DNA of 64,000 nucleotides, from positions 492 through 64,491 of the forward strand of contig DETD01000030.1 of assembly GCA_002362105.1 (NCBI GenBank). Direction: 5' to 3'. Made by a program: the position numbers and the translations under genes. The notes below the pieces were generated by a model that saw only the letters and a list, made by a program, of their open reading frames with translations, did no database searches and was not told the origin of the DNA. Shown here in pieces: positions 16,172 to 25,500 of the stretch (within the stretch, counting starts at the first letter, position 1; every line of letters begins with the position of its first letter). This stretch comes from Bacteroidales bacterium UBA3297 (GTDB taxonomy: Bacteria; Bacteroidota; Bacteroidia; Bacteroidales; Paludibacteraceae).

Positions 16172-18115
16172 TTAGTTATCAGTCTTTTCTAAGTATTTTT
16201 GAATAAGCTCTTTTGCCTTATTGAAGAAATCTTCAACATCATAGATGTCCCATTTATGAACCTCGTCAACACGAGCCATCATAAGTTGGAGCTTTATGCT
16301 GTATGTGGCTCTTTCTTGAGCAGATCCAAAATTATCAACCTTCGCTTTTGGAATGCTATTACTAAATTTTGAATTTATACCTCTGTTTAGGATACATAGG
16401 TTGCCGAAGTTATTTAAGTGGTTATCCTCCATTGGTGTAAAATTGCCAATAGGATGTTGAGGATAAAAATGTTCAACAGAATTCCTATAAGAATAGTAGA
16501 AATTTGAGAACTTTGACTTGTCTTGTAACCATAGGATGTAGTCGTAGCAGTTAAATATGAAGTTTTCAACTCCTACACCATTGTTAAGCAGATTCCAGTT
16601 GATGTCTGAAGTTGAATTGTTTGGAGTGCAGTTTGGATTGTGTATGAAGTCTGAATATTCTCTCTTTTTCTTTTTACAGTCAACCAAGAACCTATCAAGC
16701 AAATAAGTTTTACTTAAAGACTCTAAAAAGAATATATATTTGCTTGCGGTAACTGTAGCTTTATTGGCATAAACAAAGTTAAGGCAAGCATTCATCCAAT
16801 ATTTGTAGTTCATTGTAGGTGATGAAACATGGAACATTGATAAAAGCAGTGTAACCTGGTTGTTTTCACTGTCGTTTGAAAACAATGAGTCGTATTGAGG
16901 TTTTTTCGACCCTCTATTGTCATATGCTTTTAGCTTTTTAAGACTCCACTTTTCATCACTATCTTCAATTTTAGTTTTTAAAATAAAGGTATCAAATATA
17001 GTCCTTATATATAGTAAATTAGATATATAATTTTTTACAAATGAAATTTTATTATTTTGTTTCTTAAGTATGTAATCAAAAGTCTTGCTCAATCTTTTAT
17101 CATCAAGAGGAACATCTTCATTAGGATTGGTTATAGACAGAACGTGTAAGAGCAGATTTGGAAAATTTATCAATGAGTGAAATCTATCAGGAGTTTCATT
17201 GTCTCTGCCTGTTGTTGAATTTGGTTCGATAAAACTAACGTGGTTTTTATTATCAGCAAAAAGATCATTAAGACTTTTTACTTCAGCATCGGCTGACTTT
17301 CTACAACTTATAATAGATTTTTGGATAACAGCAAAATCTTGATTTGGCAGAGCTGTCCAATCATCACCGAAAAGATTAGCCCTTTCGTCAGTATTGAAAT
17401 TCATCTGAACATATTTATCCAAGTTAGAACAGCATTCCCATATCTTGTCAAATACGTACATCTCTTCAGGAGAGCCTTTGATAACATCCATTAGGTTAGC
17501 TTTAAGAACCTCATGTTGTTCTAGCTGTTCTCCTCTAGAGTTCATTATTTCAAAATAATGGTTCAAATCCGTATCCTCTGGAACTGTGATGCGGAGAATA
17601 ATAACTTTATTGAGAAAGTAGTCAAGGAAATCGCTTATTTCAATTGACGACTCCTTGCATATCGATTCTAAACTTTGATATACTTTATGATAAACGTTTA
17701 GAATATCCTGATTGTAATCCCCATTATTAGAAACATTTCCATCATAAATAGCAGATAAAGTGATATTTGAAATGTCACGATTATCAAAACGAATGTTAAC
17801 CCCCTTGTACCAATCCAAACCGATGGTATTACGAAGAGCGCACATTATAATGTTTAGTGTAGTGAGACGCTGTTGTCCATCCACTGTTTCATATATTGTT
17901 TTTGAATAGTCTCTACTATCCTTCTTCGGGTAGACTATCAAATTACCTATATAGTAATTACAGTCTTTGTTGTCAACAAGATAGTCAGCTACGTCTCGAA
18001 GGAGTTGGTGCATATCCTCAAATTTCCATGCATAATTCCTTTGATATATAGGAATCAGATAGTTGTCTGAATCTAATAAGTTCTTTACTGAAAATTCTTT
18101 AGGCTCGTTATTCAT
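16172..18115 (-). CDS. DUF262 protein with DUF1524-like HNH end (GmrSD-like)
   Basis: 647 residues. The N-terminal DUF262 (ParB-like) domain has LIPIYQRNYAW (20-30), IGNLIVYP (56-63), the nucleotide-binding signature DGQQRLTTL (79-87) and FEIMNSRGEQLEQHEVLKA. The C-terminus from about 546 has SVEHFYPQHP and a later NNFGNLCILNRGINSKFSN, the His...Asn pattern of the DUF1524 HNH nuclease. This is the architecture of GmrSD-type modification-dependent restriction enzymes, so a role in phage defence is inferred. Its ATG overlaps the stop of the upstream DUF262 gene (ATGA), implying a fixed ratio and probably a complex. The gene is clearly richer in A+T than the flanking genes. Confidence 0.82.
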   Translation of the reverse strand: MNNEPKEFSVKNLLDSDNYLIPIYQRNYAWKFEDMHQLLRDVADYLVDNKDCNYYIGNLIVYPKKDSRDYSKTIYETVDGQQRLTTLNIIMCALRNTIGLDWYKGVNIRFDNRDISNITLSAIYDGNVSNNGDYNQDILNVYHKVYQSLESICKESSIEISDFLDYFLNKVIILRITVPEDTDLNHYFEIMNSRGEQLEQHEVLKANLMDVIKGSPEEMYVFDKIWECCSNLDKYVQMNFNTDERANLFGDDWTALPNQDFAVIQKSIISCRKSADAEVKSLNDLFADNKNHVSFIEPNSTTGRDNETPDRFHSLINFPNLLLHVLSITNPNEDVPLDDKRLSKTFDYILKKQNNKISFVKNYISNLLYIRTIFDTFILKTKIEDSDEKWSLKKLKAYDNRGSKKPQYDSLFSNDSENNQVTLLLSMFHVSSPTMNYKYWMNACLNFVYANKATVTASKYIFFLESLSKTYLLDRFLVDCKKKKREYSDFIHNPNCTPNNSTSDINWNLLNNGVGVENFIFNCYDYILWLQDKSKFSNFYYSYRNSVEHFYPQHPIGNFTPMEDNHLNNFGNLCILNRGINSKFSNSIPKAKVDNFGSAQERATYSIKLQLMMARVDEVHKWDIYDVEDFFNKAKELIQKYLEKTDN

Positions 18116-19860
18116 TGTAATTCTCGATTGAAGTAGATTTCCTTTAATTCTTTGCTACTGTTTGAAGCACAATCTTCTTGTTTGATAGAGTCGACTTTTA
18201 TAGAAAAGAAGTCTGATGGTTTGAGAGCGTTCCTTATTTCTTGGAAGAACCTCTCATCTCTTACCACATAATTGTCTACGGAAGCTAATTGCAGACTGTA
18301 ATGGAATATTCTAATTTTGTATGCGAATTTGAATATTTTGTATATGGCACGATCAAGCTCTGTAAAACCGAACTTGTCAACATAGTACATTAGAGTGGCA
18401 TCAAACAAGGCTCTGGCGTATTTATCTCCATCTCTATAAGATTCCTTATATGTGTTAAGAGTTTCGATTATGTTTTTAGCCCGAGGAAATTTTCCGTAAG
18501 ATTTAATATCTTGTATTTTATTATAAAGGGTGTCATAATGATTGACCATATCAAAGAAACGACTACCGTTGATACATGGTTGGTCTAACTGGAATGGAAA
18601 TTCCAAGGTTGAATGGTCTATGAATCGATCAACATGTTGAGAGTAATAATTTGAGAAGTAATGACACATTATCTGCATCATATCCACGGGATAACGTTCA
18701 GTATTAGAAAGGGATATACCTTTAAATTCACTTGTGTGTTTTTTTGTAAGATACCTAGCTGTTGAACTTTTTGCCCAACGTTTTATTCTAAACATGACAA
18801 GGAATAGAGAAGCAAGATGTTGTGTGTCAATTGTTTGCCATTGGTTTATATTGTCGGAATCGTGTATAGTGAAGTTGTCAATTTCCCTAAGATGGAAGGC
18901 TTTTAACAGGTCGTGAACCTCCAAATCCTTACCTCTGGAGTTTTGTGAATCAAAGAACTGAAATGCTTCTTCAATTTCTGGAAGAATGATTAGAACAAAC
19001 TGGCAATTCTGTAATAAAAACCTGAAGAAACTCTCATCAAGGTCTGATATCCTTTCTTGTATAGCCTCAAGATTCTTTCTAATATTAGCAATGGAAATAG
19101 GGTTTTTAAAAGAAGTCTTTTCCCAAAAAGATTCCATATTCATAAAGAATTCTTGAAATTCATTTCCAACGATATCAGAAAATTTTTCTTTAAGTTCGTG
19201 AAGTAGAAGGGCTAATGTTACAGTTCGTTGTTGACCATCAACTATATCACTGTTATAAAGGACCAAAGAGCCTAAACGATAAGAGGACTTATTTTTGAAC
19301 GTAAGGATATCGTCTATGAGTTGATCAACATTCTTTTTAGTCCATTTATATGGCCTTTGGTATTCCGGAATAGTGAGTTCACCAAAGTTTATGTCTGAAA
19401 TACTCTTTATATCGTATGTCAGTTGTTGAATTTTAGGTGACGAAGGTTTGGAACTTGACTGAATACTTTGAAGAATAGGCTCGCACCTTTTTATAAGGAC
19501 ACACATATGTTTAAGTAGCTCTTCCTCTGAAGTAATATAGCATTCGTATTGATAGGAACCCTTTTGACGACTGAACCAGTTATGCCATTTGAAATCCTGG
19601 TCAACGGGTAGACAATCTTTTAGTTCTTTTGAAATATTGTTATTTAGTTCGGAGTATTTGCCTTCAAGATGCAATTTGACGTATCCGTTCCCATACTCGT
19701 AATGGATATCGAAATCACCTTTGATTGCTGTCTCTACTTGAATCCAGCGATTTTGATGCCATCCCTTAACTCTTGATTTAATTTTATATTGGGGATATAA
19801 GTTAGCGAATCTGTCTTTGAAATTATTTATTACGTTATCGTAAATCTTTAGATAGTCCAT
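18112..19860 (-). CDS. DUF262 protein with unrecognised N-terminal domain
   Basis: 582 residues and the promoter-proximal gene of the pair. Residues 1-130 form a domain I do not recognise (KIKSRVKGWHQNRWIQVE, DFDIHYEYGNGYVKLHLEG). DUF262 follows: LTIPEYQRPYKW (162-173), LGSLVLYN, DGQQRTVTL (208-216) and FFDSQNSRGKDLEVHDLLKAF. Unlike its partner it ends without an HNH motif, so it may supply recognition or NTP-driven control while the partner cuts. A -7 promoter element lies 80 bases upstream. Base composition is A+T-rich, suggesting acquisition by transfer. Confidence 0.78.
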   Translation of the reverse strand: MDYLKIYDNVINNFKDRFANLYPQYKIKSRVKGWHQNRWIQVETAIKGDFDIHYEYGNGYVKLHLEGKYSELNNNISKELKDCLPVDQDFKWHNWFSRQKGSYQYECYITSEEELLKHMCVLIKRCEPILQSIQSSSKPSSPKIQQLTYDIKSISDINFGELTIPEYQRPYKWTKKNVDQLIDDILTFKNKSSYRLGSLVLYNSDIVDGQQRTVTLALLLHELKEKFSDIVGNEFQEFFMNMESFWEKTSFKNPISIANIRKNLEAIQERISDLDESFFRFLLQNCQFVLIILPEIEEAFQFFDSQNSRGKDLEVHDLLKAFHLREIDNFTIHDSDNINQWQTIDTQHLASLFLVMFRIKRWAKSSTARYLTKKHTSEFKGISLSNTERYPVDMMQIMCHYFSNYYSQHVDRFIDHSTLEFPFQLDQPCINGSRFFDMVNHYDTLYNKIQDIKSYGKFPRAKNIIETLNTYKESYRDGDKYARALFDATLMYYVDKFGFTELDRAIYKIFKFAYKIRIFHYSLQLASVDNYVVRDERFFQEIRNALKPSDFFSIKVDSIKQEDCASNSSKELKEIYFNRELQ

Positions 19861-19939
19861 AATAAGAAAATTCTATTTTCTTTTTTATCAGTTATACGTT
19901 TCTTTATATAGTAGTTCGAGTTTGCTATAAAATAGCAAG

Positions 19940-19947
19940 CAAAGATA
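19940..19947 (-). promoter_or_regulatory. Promoter -7 element for the DUF262 pair
   Basis: TATCTTTG on the minus strand, an exact TAnnTTTG match, about 80 bases before the ATG at 19860. Upstream of it the -33 region has only a T-run. Its presence suggests the island uses the host's own promoter type. Confidence 0.6.
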
Positions 19948-20228
19948 TATATCTATCTCTGTAATTAAAAATTTAGCTGTAAAGCTTTAATAAGCTAAGC
20001 ATCGTTTCCCCCTTCTTGCACACCTATAGCCATGAGGTTGTGACTATAATGGTAGGGGGCGTGCTATTAAGATAGATTAACCTTTATATAGAATAGAGGA
20101 GACTATTAATTAAGTAAATCCGACTCTTGTCAAAATTATGACCTACACCTACTACGACGAGTAACAGACTATCGTCCATTCGAATGAACTGATTTCTCTG
20201 GTTTAAAAAATTATCACTTCATTTATAC

Positions 20229-20272
20229 CAAAAAAGAGTTCCCCGGCTTTGTGCCTGGAGAACTCTTTTTTA
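20229..20272 (-). terminator. Terminator of the T9SS type B cassette
   Basis: AAAAAAGAGTTCCCCGGC and GCCTGGAGAACTCTTTTTT form a long stem with a TTTGT loop and two small mismatches, ending in T-runs on both strands. It lies 48 bases after the stop of the porP-like gene and would stop transcription before the DUF262 genes. Confidence 0.8.
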
Positions 20273-20319
20273 TGAGCTATTTGTTTATATTTCTAGTCTG
20301 TATTCCTCATTCCCAACCA

Positions 20320-21213
20320 TCAGAAATGTGCACTCAAGAGAAGTTCGTGCGTGTTGGAAGGTAGGTTGTTTGCGGTACCCATGTTTAAGCTATAGGCGTA
20401 ACCTATGCGGAATATGTTAACCTCCATACCCAGATTAACACACATCAACGACATATCGCTAACGTTTCTCAGGTCGGGCTTCCAAGTAAGTCCACCCCAA
20501 AACATCTTATTAATGAAAAGCGTAGCTCCTATTTCGGCTTCGTCCACTTTGTTTTGATGTATGTAAGAAACCATAGGAGCCAAGTCAAACACCTGGCTAA
20601 GCGGCACAAGGCAACGGCCATAAGCGTATATGTGTCGGCCCTTTTCAAAGGTGGTAGGCTCAGATTTCAGCAGGTGAGTTACAGACAAGCCGACCATCAG
20701 GCGCTTGCTTGACAACTCTGCACCCACATTAATGTCGGGCGACACTTCGGTCTCCTTGTCCTTTACGTATGACGATTGGTCGGGTTCCACGTCGCGAAGA
20801 TCGTTGGCGAAGGGGTCGTAACTACCTATATTCATACCGGCCGACAAACCCAGCGAGAGAATGTATTTCTCGCTTAAGTCCAGATGATAGGCGTAAACGG
20901 CATCAACTGTGGTTTGGCTGTTGCCAATACCTATGTTATCGTAGTTGGTCGTCAAACCAAAACTCGACTTCAGTCCCTCGTTATAGTAACTCACGTTGAG
21001 CAGAGCGGTCTTTGGAGTATTGTCCACTCCCAACCACTGTAAGCGTCCTAGCAGGAAAGCATCGAAGTTTTTCATGTTGCCAGTACCTGCCGGATTGATG
21101 TTCATACGTGAAAAGATTTGTTGAGACACCATAATATCTTGCTGAGCCCACAGGTGGGTTGAAAATAGGGTAGTCAGCAAAAAGAAAAGCAGTTTTATAT
21201 TAATAAGTTTCAT
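20320..21213 (-). CDS. PorP/SprF-family outer-membrane protein
   Basis: 297 residues. After a signal peptide (MKLINIKLLFFLLTTLFSTHLWAQ) comes the family opening QQDIMVSQQIFSRMNINPAGTG and repeated amphipathic beta-strands to the C-terminus (ELLLSAHF), consistent with a barrel. PorP/SprF proteins hold T9SS-exported proteins at the cell surface; those next to type B substrates are thought to serve that substrate. The start overlaps the end of the OmpA-like gene by 14 bases, and the large secreted protein lies at the head of the same operon. Confidence 0.88.
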   Translation of the reverse strand: MKLINIKLLFFLLTTLFSTHLWAQQDIMVSQQIFSRMNINPAGTGNMKNFDAFLLGRLQWLGVDNTPKTALLNVSYYNEGLKSSFGLTTNYDNIGIGNSQTTVDAVYAYHLDLSEKYILSLGLSAGMNIGSYDPFANDLRDVEPDQSSYVKDKETEVSPDINVGAELSSKRLMVGLSVTHLLKSEPTTFEKGRHIYAYGRCLVPLSQVFDLAPMVSYIHQNKVDEAEIGATLFINKMFWGGLTWKPDLRNVSDMSLMCVNLGMEVNIFRIGYAYSLNMGTANNLPSNTHELLLSAHF

Positions 21214-22513
21214 TGTTTTCAGTTTTGTTTATTTTCAATATTTCCACTCGACGGTTTTTCTGGTGCTCGTCTTCTGTTTTTGCATTTTCAATAATCAGTT
21301 TCCTTTCGCCGTAGCCGAACACTTCCAGCCTGTCGCGCGAAATGCCGGCCTTTATCAGTTCTCTTTCAATGAATTGTGCGCGGCGGATACTCAAATCCTC
21401 GTTGTAGTTCTCATCGCCTCTCTCGTCGGTGTGGCCAATTATTTGGAAACTGTTGTCGGGGTAGTAGTTGATGAAGTCGATAATCGCCTCAATGTCTTTT
21501 TTGTATTTCGCCGACAACTGGTCGGAGTTGAGGTCGAAATAGAAGATACGGAGGTCTTTGCCGGCCACCACGTGTTCCGTTGCCATAACCATGGTGTCTT
21601 TAGACGAAAACATGTCTGACAATTCTTTTGCCGATGTTGTATAGGTAGAACTGTCGGTTACTGTTTTAAGGGCATTCAGCAACTTATCGTTATTGTTGTC
21701 GGCCTTAGCCGTGTCGGTTTCCTGTAAGGCTGTACGTTCTTCCTCTACTACAGGAATCCTGTTCCTTTCAACAAAGTCGCGCATAAGTTCGGGAGTAGAC
21801 TTGTTGTTGTTTTTCCCGATATAGACGTCGAAGTTGCCTTTTTCGGTGTTTGTTTCCGGATTCTGTCTGTTAGAGCAAAACGTAATTTGACCATCTTTAC
21901 GAATGTGCGGATAATCTTCATCTCCATTCGAATTGATGTTCTTGCCAAGTCGCTTTGGCTGTGAGCACTTTCCGTTGTTGCTGATTTGCGTGGAATAAAT
22001 GTCACGGCCTTTCGAGTCCTTCAGGTTGGCCGAAAAATAGAGTGTATTTTTCGAAAATGCCGGATTGCTCACCCGAATAGTGTCGTCTGGCATATAGTGC
22101 CAGCTGCAATAAACGAGCGCCGTGTGGTTGTATTTCTCACGTTTGACGGTGGTACCCGGTACTTCAAGCAGAACTTTTTCACCCATCTGTCCCTTTACCA
22201 TTTTAGCGGAATAGAGTTTGCCGTTGTTGGTGAAGTAGTAGGTGTCCTTACCGTTGTATGCAATTTGGCCTTCTGCCTTCAAGTTGGTCAAAGCCTCGTT
22301 GTAGTTGTAATCGTATATGGAACCATTGTAGTCGGTTTTTGCAACAAATAGGCTGTCGTTACGTCTAATGACAATGGTGCTGTCGTTGAGGTGCGAAACC
22401 GCCTCGTATCCGGTTACATTGGTAAATTTGTCTATGAAGTTGCATTCAAGACTTTCCAATGCGTTGCAGATGCCAGGCACCGAAAGCAAAATGGCTATGG
22501 TTGTTTTTTTCAT
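21200..22513 (-). CDS. OmpA-family protein with PD40-like middle
   Basis: 437 residues. A signal peptide (about 1-18) is followed by a beta-propeller-like middle with PD40 motifs (NTLYFSANLKDSKGRDIY, DEDYPHIRKDGQITFCSN), then a C-terminal OmpA domain from about 325: FYFDLNSDQLS, IIGHTDERGDENYN (peptidoglycan-binding TD/R residues) and LSIRRAQFIERELIKAG. The arrangement resembles PorE-type proteins that tie the PorP/SprF barrel to the cell wall. It sits between the secreted protein and PorP in one operon. Confidence 0.87.
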   Translation of the reverse strand: MKKTTIAILLSVPGICNALESLECNFIDKFTNVTGYEAVSHLNDSTIVIRRNDSLFVAKTDYNGSIYDYNYNEALTNLKAEGQIAYNGKDTYYFTNNGKLYSAKMVKGQMGEKVLLEVPGTTVKREKYNHTALVYCSWHYMPDDTIRVSNPAFSKNTLYFSANLKDSKGRDIYSTQISNNGKCSQPKRLGKNINSNGDEDYPHIRKDGQITFCSNRQNPETNTEKGNFDVYIGKNNNKSTPELMRDFVERNRIPVVEEERTALQETDTAKADNNNDKLLNALKTVTDSSTYTTSAKELSDMFSSKDTMVMATEHVVAGKDLRIFYFDLNSDQLSAKYKKDIEAIIDFINYYPDNSFQIIGHTDERGDENYNEDLSIRRAQFIERELIKAGISRDRLEVFGYGERKLIIENAKTEDEHQKNRRVEILKINKTENNETY

Positions 22514-22532
22514 TTGTCTTTCTCCTTAAACT

Positions 22533-25500
22533 TTATTTTCTGTATAGTTGGATTGTGCCTTTCTTTACTCTACCGTCTTTAAGTTTCAAAACATAAATGT
22601 AGACGCCTGCGTCGGCCGTTACACCCTTATAGGTTCCGTCCCAACCATTGTTAGAATCGCAGATGACGTCGCCCGAGCGGTTGTAAATGATGACGCTGTA
22701 ACCTGGCATAAAGTCGTCGTTAGCGCCGTCTTTCTCGTGCGGAGTGAAGGCGGTAGGAATCATAATGTTGTCTTTATATTCCTCTACTTTAGGTTTGTTT
22801 CCGCCATCGTCGTCCTTATCTTTATCCTTGTCTTTATCCTTGTCTTTATCCTTATCTTCAGGGTCTTTAGGGTCTTCGTCGTCGCAACTTTCGCCGATGT
22901 GAACTCTCAAAGTGCCAACTACACCACTTCCATCTTTGGCAGTTGCCGTAACGGTTACATAGCCGCTTTCTTCGCTTTCTTTTGCAGTCAAAGTTCCGTC
23001 GGTGGAAATCTTAGCAAGGTCGAAGTTGTCAATACTGTATTCAATGTCTTTAAGCGTAGCGTTCTTTGGAGTTATAGTTGCCGAAATTTCTACGCTTTCG
23101 CCATAAATTATGCAGTCTTTGCCCGATAACTTGATGGACTTGACCGGAACCGGACGGTCGATGTAAATTACAAAAGTCGTGTCGCTATATACTGCGTATG
23201 TTTCATCGTGGCTGATGCCATTGTTGAAGTTGAATGAGTACGTACCCGACTCACACTCTGTTTTTGCGCTGCCACTTGTTCCGCTTGTAAGGTTGGCGTA
23301 GAAACTGCTGCCCTTCAAGAGGGTGAATGGCAGGTTCTTAACAGGGGTGTTGTCGTCGCTGTATAAGAATTTGAAGACCACATTGAACAGTGTTACATCT
23401 GAATTGATAGAGAATTTCAAATCGTAATCTGTAATGTCGAATTCTCTTACAATATCCAGTATCTTAATACGGTAGTGCCCTGGAACCAGTTGGTCGTGAA
23501 CAATACCGTCGACGTCAGACATCAACTGGGTGTGGAACAGGCCCTCAAAAACCTCGGTCCAGCCGCCCTTTTCCGTTTGCTTTTCAATGGTTGCGTAAAC
23601 GCCTACAACATTAGAGCCTTTTGCGTCTTTTATCTGGATGTCGACCGTTCTTTTAACCGGAACGACAAAGTAAATAGTGGTGTCGCTTTCGCCCGGATTA
23701 ATTTCAAAAATCTGGTTTACTTTGTACGATACGGAAGTTCCTTCTATTTTATCGTTAAAGTAGTATTCAGAGGTGTAGTGCCCGGCCTCTAACGGAGCCG
23801 GTTTGTCGAACACATAATTGCCGTTTGTTTTTGTTGAAGTCAAATAGAAATAGAGTTCCTCCTCTTTTAGAATGTCCATAGACATAATGTCGGGGTTAAT
23901 AATTTCCCCGTCGTGCAAGAACTTGAAAAAGACATTCCTTGTTTTACCCAATATAAAATAGAGGGTGGTGTCGTTTTTTATTTCTAGGGTGTGGGTTGTT
24001 CCCGCTGCCGAGAAGGTGTGTGATCCGCCTGTGGTTAGGAATTGTTTGTAACCTTTTTTGTCGCTTTGTTTTGAATAATTCGTAGGCGTCACCGACTTGC
24101 CATCTTTCATTATTTCGTAATAATATACGCCATTGACAGGGGTTGAGTCTGCATTTAAGACATACAAGTCGACCGTATACTGGTCTTGAATGTCGAAGTC
24201 GATATATTTAACGGCCGTATCTTTTTCAATTGTGAAATCTGTCTCGTAGGTTTCTTTATGAAAAGATTCCTCAATATCGAATCTGTACGAGTATTTACCT
24301 TCCGGTAGATAAAGTGTGTCTGTATACTTGTTTAAACCATCGGTATCGGCTATTGGGTAATAATCGGTATATTTTGTTAGCGTTGTGAAGTTGGAATACT
24401 TGATGTATTTACCTATATAGATATGGTCGATTGATTGAGGGTGGAATTGTTTGCCATCATGGAAAAATCTGAAAAGAACCCTCCGGTAATTAGGCAGATT
24501 CGTAATTGGCAAACAGATTGAAATAATGGTGTCTTTATTTATAAGTACTTTATCCAAATTCTCATCACGGACGGAAAAATCATAGATTCCACCTTTTACC
24601 GTATAGGTCAGAAGTCCGTCATCGTTTGTCGATTTGTAGTTATGGATAGCCTTGCCTGTCTCGGCGTAACCGCAAATAATATCCTTAAGCGGAGTTGAAT
24701 CTTCGCAACTAACGACATTAAAGTGAACGTGGAAGTCCTTGTCTTTATATTCACCATTATCTCCGTCTCCATCGTCATCGTCATCATCATCGTCATCATC
24801 ATCGTCATCGTCGTTTGGCAAGACGATATCAACTATATTGTTTGTTTGTGAAGTTTTGGAATTGATGTTGAACGTGCCAGTAATGGTTCCATAGTCTTTG
24901 GTGCTTACCGTATATTGGAATTCACCAACCGGACATGAAATTTTGTTGTCTGTTAAACTGTAGAGGGTATAGCCGTTTTGCACCGTGGTGCCATGTGCCA
25001 GAACAAGACCGAAATTTACGTATGTGCCATTTTGGAACTGGCTGACAGCGATGTCTTTAGCATATACCTTTATTGGTTTCCCTTCTTTCACAAAACGGAA
25101 TTTAGTCGGATAGGTAATCAGCTTAGAAGACGTTGAAACATCGGTGTTGATGTTCTTGTCGGAAACAACAAAGTCGGTTATACCGTTTGAAGCCTCGTAG
25201 GAGTATAGGCCTTCTGGCACCACAAAAAGGACCTTGCCGTCGGTGCCAGATTCTCTCTTGCCGATTTTTGTACGGGTGCCGTCGGCGTTCTTTTTGTAGA
25301 GGGTTACGCTGTTACCGCTTGACGGATTTCCCTTTTCATCTTTGAAATGAATTGAAACACGTCGGTAGTCTAGGTTAATCCAGGTTGGTTCTCCGTTTTT
25401 TACAGAGAAAGAGCCGGTGGTTAAGTCTCCATAGCCGATGTAGTAGGTGTATTCTCCTGCTGGAAAACTGTTGTCAATTACTCGGCCTTCCGTGTCGGTA

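Larger units (their letters stand above)
19861..20319. other. Intergenic region at the right edge of the accessory island
   Basis: 459 bases between the DUF262 pair and the porP-like gene, both on the minus strand. It holds the DUF262 promoter (19940-19947) and the terminator of the T9SS cassette (20229-20272). The 280 bases between them have no open frame or RNA fold that I can support. Confidence 0.6.

Noticed and set aside
14200..20228. Prophage or integrative element
   Set aside because: No integrase, phage structural gene, conjugation gene or target-site repeat could be found.
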